A DNA stretch of 62,012 nucleotides, from contig JAKFVC010000026.1 in the NCBI GenBank assembly GCA_021732415.1, positions 1 to 62,012 of the forward strand, read 5' to 3'. The notes beneath the pieces are model-generated. The model was not told the DNA's origin. It made no database searches and saw nothing but the letters and a program-made list of their open reading frames with translations. Origin of the DNA: Planctomycetaceae bacterium (GTDB taxonomy: Bacteria; Planctomycetota; Planctomycetia; Planctomycetales; Planctomycetaceae). Positions 59,127 through 62,012 of this stretch are shown piece after piece (positions within the stretch are counted from its first letter, which is position 1; each line of letters starts with the position of its first letter). The translations under genes and the position numbers were made by a program.

Positions 59127-59381
59127 TACGGTGTTGGACGGCGCGAACATTCACCACCGCAATTTTGTCATGCAGTCTGTTAAAACACGAGATGGCCATC
59201 GCCCCTGAGTGTTTTACCTCCAACCACAGCACAGGTGGGGTTTTTCCGGTTGGTGCGATGGCTCTTGTTATTTCCCCGGAGTTGGCTCAACCATGGGTTT
59301 CCCGAGTTGTCGCAAATTTGAAGCCTTGTTTCAGGTTTCTGGGGCGACTAGACTAGAAAACTTGTAAGTAGGTGGGCTGAC

Positions 59382-59440
59382 CCCGGAACCCTGCCACTGG
59401 TGGAGCGTTTCCACCCGTCGCCCGGTTCCGGTTTCGTTTT
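59382..59440 (+). promoter_or_regulatory. Structured leader of ilvN, possible attenuator
   Basis: CCGGAACC (59383-59390) pairs with GGTTCCGG (59424-59431). Inside it, GGTGGA pairs with TTCCACC around a 3-4-nt loop (59399-59415). A T-rich run, TTTCGTTTT, follows the outer stem directly. The whole lies 46-104 nt ahead of the ilvN start codon. The shape is that of an intrinsic terminator, so it could either end transcription from upstream or attenuate ilvN. No leader peptide with runs of Leu/Val/Ile and no T-box motif was seen. Confidence 0.45.
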
Positions 59441-59485
59441 GTGACGCGTGGCCGTAAGGGCAGTTCGCGTCGAAGGAAAAGTTCC

Positions 59486-60028
59486 ATGCGGCGGCACGTT
59501 CTCTCTGCGTTGGTCATGAACCAGCCAGGGGTGTTGGCTCACGTTTCTGGCATGTTGGCGTCTCGCGCGTACAACATCGAAAGTCTCGCGGTCGGGGCGA
59601 CTGAAGACCCTCAGTTTTCCCGGATGTCGATTGTCGTGAATGGCGACGATCGCACCCTGGATCAGGTACGCAAGCAACTCGAAAAGATCGTCACCGTCGT
59701 CCACGTCTCCGATTTTGCCAAGCAAAACATCGTCGAGCGTGATCTGATGCTGATCAAAGTCAGCACTGCTGGCGACAAACGCAGCGAAGTCAAGGAACTG
59801 GTCGATATCTTCCGCGCGAAGATCGTCGATGTGGGACCTGACCACTTGATGGCCGAAATCTCTGGCCAGGAACGCAAAATCGAGGCCTTCATCGACGCCA
59901 TGCGACCGTTCGGAATCATCGAACTGGTCCGTACTGGCCGTGTCGCCTTGGTTCGTTCGGGTGCTCCTTCGCATCAAATCGAATATGATGAGGACCTCAG
60001 CGACGCCGAAAATCAGGTCCATGTTTAA
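59486..60028 (+). CDS. ilvN: Acetolactate synthase small (regulatory) subunit
   Basis: The 180-residue protein starts with an ACT domain (HVLSALVMNQPGVLAHVSGM, ASRAYNIESLAVG), then the C-terminal small-subunit domain (ERDLMLIKVS, ELVDIFRAKIVDVG, MRPFGIIELVRTGRVAL). It activates the large subunit and gives feedback control by valine in the first common step of branched-chain amino acid synthesis. The large-subunit gene is not in the window. The ATG at 59486 has AGGAAAAG upstream; the frame extends to 59441 with basic, non-conserved residues. ilvC follows on the same strand after 294 bp. Confidence 0.95.
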   Translation: MRRHVLSALVMNQPGVLAHVSGMLASRAYNIESLAVGATEDPQFSRMSIVVNGDDRTLDQVRKQLEKIVTVVHVSDFAKQNIVERDLMLIKVSTAGDKRSEVKELVDIFRAKIVDVGPDHLMAEISGQERKIEAFIDAMRPFGIIELVRTGRVALVRSGAPSHQIEYDEDLSDAENQVHV

Positions 60029-60074
60029 CCAGACCTGATCAATCACGCGGCAGTCGATCGACCTGAATTTTGTT

Positions 60075-60146
60075 CTCTCCGTGTTCTCCGTGTCTCCGTG
60101 GTGAAATGAATCTTTTGCACCACGGAGACACGGAGAACACGGAGAG
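60075..60146. repeat. Perfect 29-bp hairpin between ilvN and ilvC
   Basis: The arms 60075-60103 and 60118-60146 are exact complements built from CTCCGTGTTCTCCGTG words, with a 14-nt loop. It resembles a CTCCGTG-type repeat common in planctomycete and verrucomicrobial intergenic DNA. No T-run follows, so it is more likely an inserted repeat than a terminator, though it would form a strong RNA structure in an ilvN-ilvC transcript. Confidence 0.85.
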
Positions 60147-60322
60147 GAAAAATACGACGAGATCACGTTGCTTTGCAAAGATCGACGACTCCGCTCCATT
60201 TCGATGGGGCGGGTTGCTTTCCTTAATTTGAGATCTCGATACAATCGGGCCTTAAATTTAAGGAACAGAATTCACGAATCGTTTACCGCTCACCCTTTTT
60301 TCCATCAGACTGAGAATCGTTC

Positions 60323-61327
60323 ATGGCTGCCAAGATTTACTACGACGATGACGCCGACCTGTCGCTGCTCAAGAACAAAGTGATTGCCATCATCGGCTAC
60401 GGCAGTCAGGGGCATGCTCAAGCCCAGAACCTGCGTGACAGTGGCTGCAATGTCATCATCGGGCAGCGTCCCGGTGGTGCCAACTACGACTTGGCCGTCA
60501 GCCACGGTTTCAAGCCGATGTCGGCCGCCGATGCCACTAAGGGTGCGGATCTCATCAACATTCTGGTGCCGGACGAACTCCAACGCGACTTGTTCGTCTC
60601 GGAAATCAAGCCGAATCTGCAGAAGGGTGACCTGCTGCTGTGCTCACACGGCTTCAACATCCACTTCGGTCAGGTTGTCCCGCCCGCTGGCGTTGATGCC
60701 GCGCTGGTCGCCCCCAAGGGCCCCGGCCACCTGGTCCGCAGCGAATACGAAAAGGGGGGCGGCGTCCCCAGCTTGATCGCTCTCTATCCCGGTGCTTCGG
60801 ACGGTTCGCGTCAGTTGGCTCTGGCTTATGCCAAGGGCATCGGCGGAACCCGCGGCGGTGTGATCGAAACGACCATCGCTGAAGAAACCGAAACCGACTT
60901 GTTCGGCGAACAAGTGGTCCTCTGCGGCGGCGTCAGTGCCCTCGTGAAGGCGGCCTTCGAAGTTCTCGTCGAAGCCGGTTATCAGCCCGAAATGGCCTAC
61001 TTCGAATGCATGCACGAGTTGAAGCTGATCGTTGACCTGTTCTACCAGGGCGGTCTCAACTACATGCGTTACAGCGTCTCGAACACCGCTGAATACGGCG
61101 ACTACACCCGCGGCCCGCGGATCGTCACCGATCAGACGAAACTCGAGATGAAGAAGATCCTCAAGGAAATCCAGAACGGCCAATTTGCCCGCGACTGGAT
61201 TCTCGAGAACAAGGCCAACCAAGCCAGTTTCCAAGCCATTCGTCGCAACGAACGGAGCCACCAACTGGAAACAGTTGGCAAGGAACTCCGCCGCATGATG
61301 ACCTGGATTAAGGCCAAGGAATATTAA
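60323..61327 (+). CDS. ilvC: Ketol-acid reductoisomerase, class I
   Basis: The 334-residue protein has the length of the short class I enzyme. The NADPH-binding Rossmann motif is GYGSQG (residues 25-30) and the substrate region has SHGFNIHFG and PKGPGH. The metal-binding acids of the knotted domain are D192 and E196 (TDLFGEQ), and E228 and E232 (YFECMHEL). It converts acetolactate and acetohydroxybutyrate to the dihydroxy acids, the second step of valine, leucine and isoleucine synthesis. It lies downstream of ilvN and is probably co-regulated. The ATG start matches the family N-terminus ([13 protein letters not shown]). Confidence 0.98.
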   Translation: MAAKIYYDDDADLSLLKNKVIAIIGYGSQGHAQAQNLRDSGCNVIIGQRPGGANYDLAVSHGFKPMSAADATKGADLINILVPDELQRDLFVSEIKPNLQKGDLLLCSHGFNIHFGQVVPPAGVDAALVAPKGPGHLVRSEYEKGGGVPSLIALYPGASDGSRQLALAYAKGIGGTRGGVIETTIAEETETDLFGEQVVLCGGVSALVKAAFEVLVEAGYQPEMAYFECMHELKLIVDLFYQGGLNYMRYSVSNTAEYGDYTRGPRIVTDQTKLEMKKILKEIQNGQFARDWILENKANQASFQAIRRNERSHQLETVGKELRRMMTWIKAKEY

Positions 61328-61360
61328 TCGAAAGCGGGATTTGAAGTTTGCAGTATGAGG

Positions 61361-61459
61361 GTGTGAGAGTATGAGTGTTGGGGGGTGAAGACAGTCGTGG
61401 GAATAGGTCAGTTGGCCGACCTCTTACTCCGTCACTCTCACACTCTGGTACTCTCACAC
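61361..61459. repeat. Imperfect inverted repeat after ilvC
   Basis: GTGTGAGAGTATGAGTGT (61361-61378) faces CACTCTGGTACTCTCACAC (61441-61459), and further CACTC/GAGTG words lie between and around them. It begins 34 bp after the ilvC stop. It looks like a dispersed repeat; without a T-run it is not a typical terminator. Confidence 0.5.
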
Positions 61460-61528
61460 TAAGCTCGAAAAACCTGCCGCTCACGGTTGAGCGGCAGATC
61501 ACTCCCAGGATGTCCGAGAGTACTTGAA

Positions 61529-61807
61529 ATGCCAGCCACCCAGAGCCAATTACGGTTTGAAGAGCTGCGTCCGAACGATCACGTTGAGATCACTCAACGG
61601 ATCAAAGTCGGGCTGAAGATTTGGTACAATAAAACGTCCGGCCGCGTGCAGCGGACCGAGCGTCGCCGGAACGGTCTGCATGTGGACCGCAACACCGACG
61701 ACAAGGCGTTTCAGGACGTGATTCTGTTGTTGAAGGACGGCACTCCGACCGAAGAGACGACCATTTCGATGGACGAATACACGGTGCTGGAGAGATTGCC
61801 GAACTAG
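61529..61807 (+). CDS. Small conserved-looking protein of unknown function
   Basis: The 92-residue basic, soluble protein (LRPNDHVEITQRIKVG, TSGRVQRTERRRNGLHV, DKAFQDVILLLKDG, MDEYTVLERL) has regular gene-like composition and is followed by a strong terminator, which supports it as real. The hydrophobic pattern suggests a small beta-barrel or SH3-like fold, but no family is recognised. The ATG at 61529 is preferred to the frame start at 61487, since the upstream residues overlap repeat-like DNA. No clear ribosome-binding site is seen. Confidence 0.75.
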   Translation: MPATQSQLRFEELRPNDHVEITQRIKVGLKIWYNKTSGRVQRTERRRNGLHVDRNTDDKAFQDVILLLKDGTPTEETTISMDEYTVLERLPN

Positions 61808-61833
61808 TCGAAATTGCTGCGAAAGTGTTAGTT

Positions 61834-61878
61834 GCAAAGCCCGGTCTCATGGTGTTGAGATCGGGCTTTTGCGTTTTT
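61834..61878 (+). terminator. Intrinsic terminator
   Basis: GCAAAGCCCGGTCTCA (61834-61849) pairs with TGAGATCGGGCTTTTGC (61856-61872) with minor irregularities around a 6-nt loop, followed at once by GTTTTT. It lies 27 bp after the stop of the small protein gene and is the clearest intrinsic terminator in the window. Confidence 0.85.
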
Positions 61879-61973
61879 GGTCGTCGTGGGACGGGTCTCC
61901 AGGCCCGTCCGTCCAACTGAGACGCGGACGTCATGGGTGTTGTGTAAATGAGCTAAATAGAGAATGATTCTGG

Positions 61974-62005
61974 CTCCCCTCGCCCTGGTACTCCGGGGAG
62001 AGGGG
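61974..62005. repeat. Dispersed repeat, right copy of the pair at the window ends
   Basis: It is the reverse complement of 3-34 with one mismatch in 32 bp (CTCCCCTCGCCCTGGTAC core). The gap from 61879 to here holds only a short GACGGG...CCCGTC palindrome (about 61890-61911) and no gene. Confidence 0.75.
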
Positions 62006-62012
62006 CTGGGGG

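Noticed and set aside
58267-59232. Longer start for the RNase at 59232
   Set aside because: The extra 66 residues are not protein-like and pass through palindromic repeats; ATG 59034 has a plausible ribosome-binding site and places the membrane segment near the N-terminus.
59340-59485. T-box riboswitch ahead of ilvN
   Set aside because: No T-box consensus (GGTGGxACCGCG-like bulge) or specifier loop could be found; only a terminator-like stem is present.

Overview
This window looks like a piece of a Planctomycetota chromosome. The inference rests on protein families that are mostly planctomycetal: two very large cell-surface proteins with a LEPR-XLL-type N-terminal motif, a DUF1571 protein, a protein of the Verrucomicrobia/Planctomycetes-restricted Minf_1886 (TIGR04138) type, an Lpg1974/BBP7-like outer-membrane barrel, and many dispersed palindromic repeats in loosely packed intergenic DNA. 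No species name can be given from the sequence alone.

Layout. At 149-7453 (minus) lies a 2434-residue secreted protein with an inverse-autotransporter-like barrel followed by an Asn/Gly-rich beta-helix. At 7454-8840 is repeat-rich, apparently non-coding DNA with a ~204-bp tandem repeat and a 188-bp element with terminal inverted repeats. From 8812 to 15851 runs a minus-strand block of small housekeeping and unknown genes: a PP2C phosphatase with membrane anchor, DUF1499, a stand-alone tRNA-binding (EMAP/MetRS-beta type) protein, a Minf_1886-family protein, a DUF1571 exported protein, and a metallo-beta-lactamase-fold protein with an N-terminal zinc ribbon. A VapC-type toxin with a small upstream partner follows (15984-16584, plus), then tRNA-Thr(CGT) on the minus strand, and a broken tyrosine-recombinase gene (in-frame stop, catalytic domain missing).

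The centre of the window is one uninterrupted 31,284-bp reading frame (18307-49590) encoding a 10,427-residue Gly/Ser/Thr/Ala-rich surface protein. In order it carries a LEPR-XLL-like N-terminus, pentapeptide-like repeats, an EF-hand-like loop, repeated 60-70-residue beta modules, RTX repeats, a very long filamentous-haemagglutinin-like stretch interrupted by a compositionally different AT-rich insert, three and a half 68-residue repeats, twelve 138-residue repeats and a C-terminal beta-helix module. Downstream on the same strand are an outer-membrane barrel protein (50030-51277) and a second LEPR-XLL-like surface protein of 1978 residues (51364-57300) with P-domain, RTX, PPC, Ig-like, FG-GAP and two Calx-beta modules. 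These genes form a surface-protein locus, probably involved in adhesion, cell-cell contact or envelope structure.

The right end has a barnase-type RNase with an N-terminal membrane anchor (58267-59034) and a barstar-family inhibitor (57643-58071), a likely toxin/immunity pair. Next come the branched-chain amino acid genes ilvN and ilvC (59486-61327), a small unknown protein and a good intrinsic terminator. Palindromic repeats, several with a 'hairpin inside a hairpin' design, occupy many of the intergenic gaps, and one family appears as an inverted pair at the two ends of the window.

All family assignments were made by reading motifs by eye; no database search was run.
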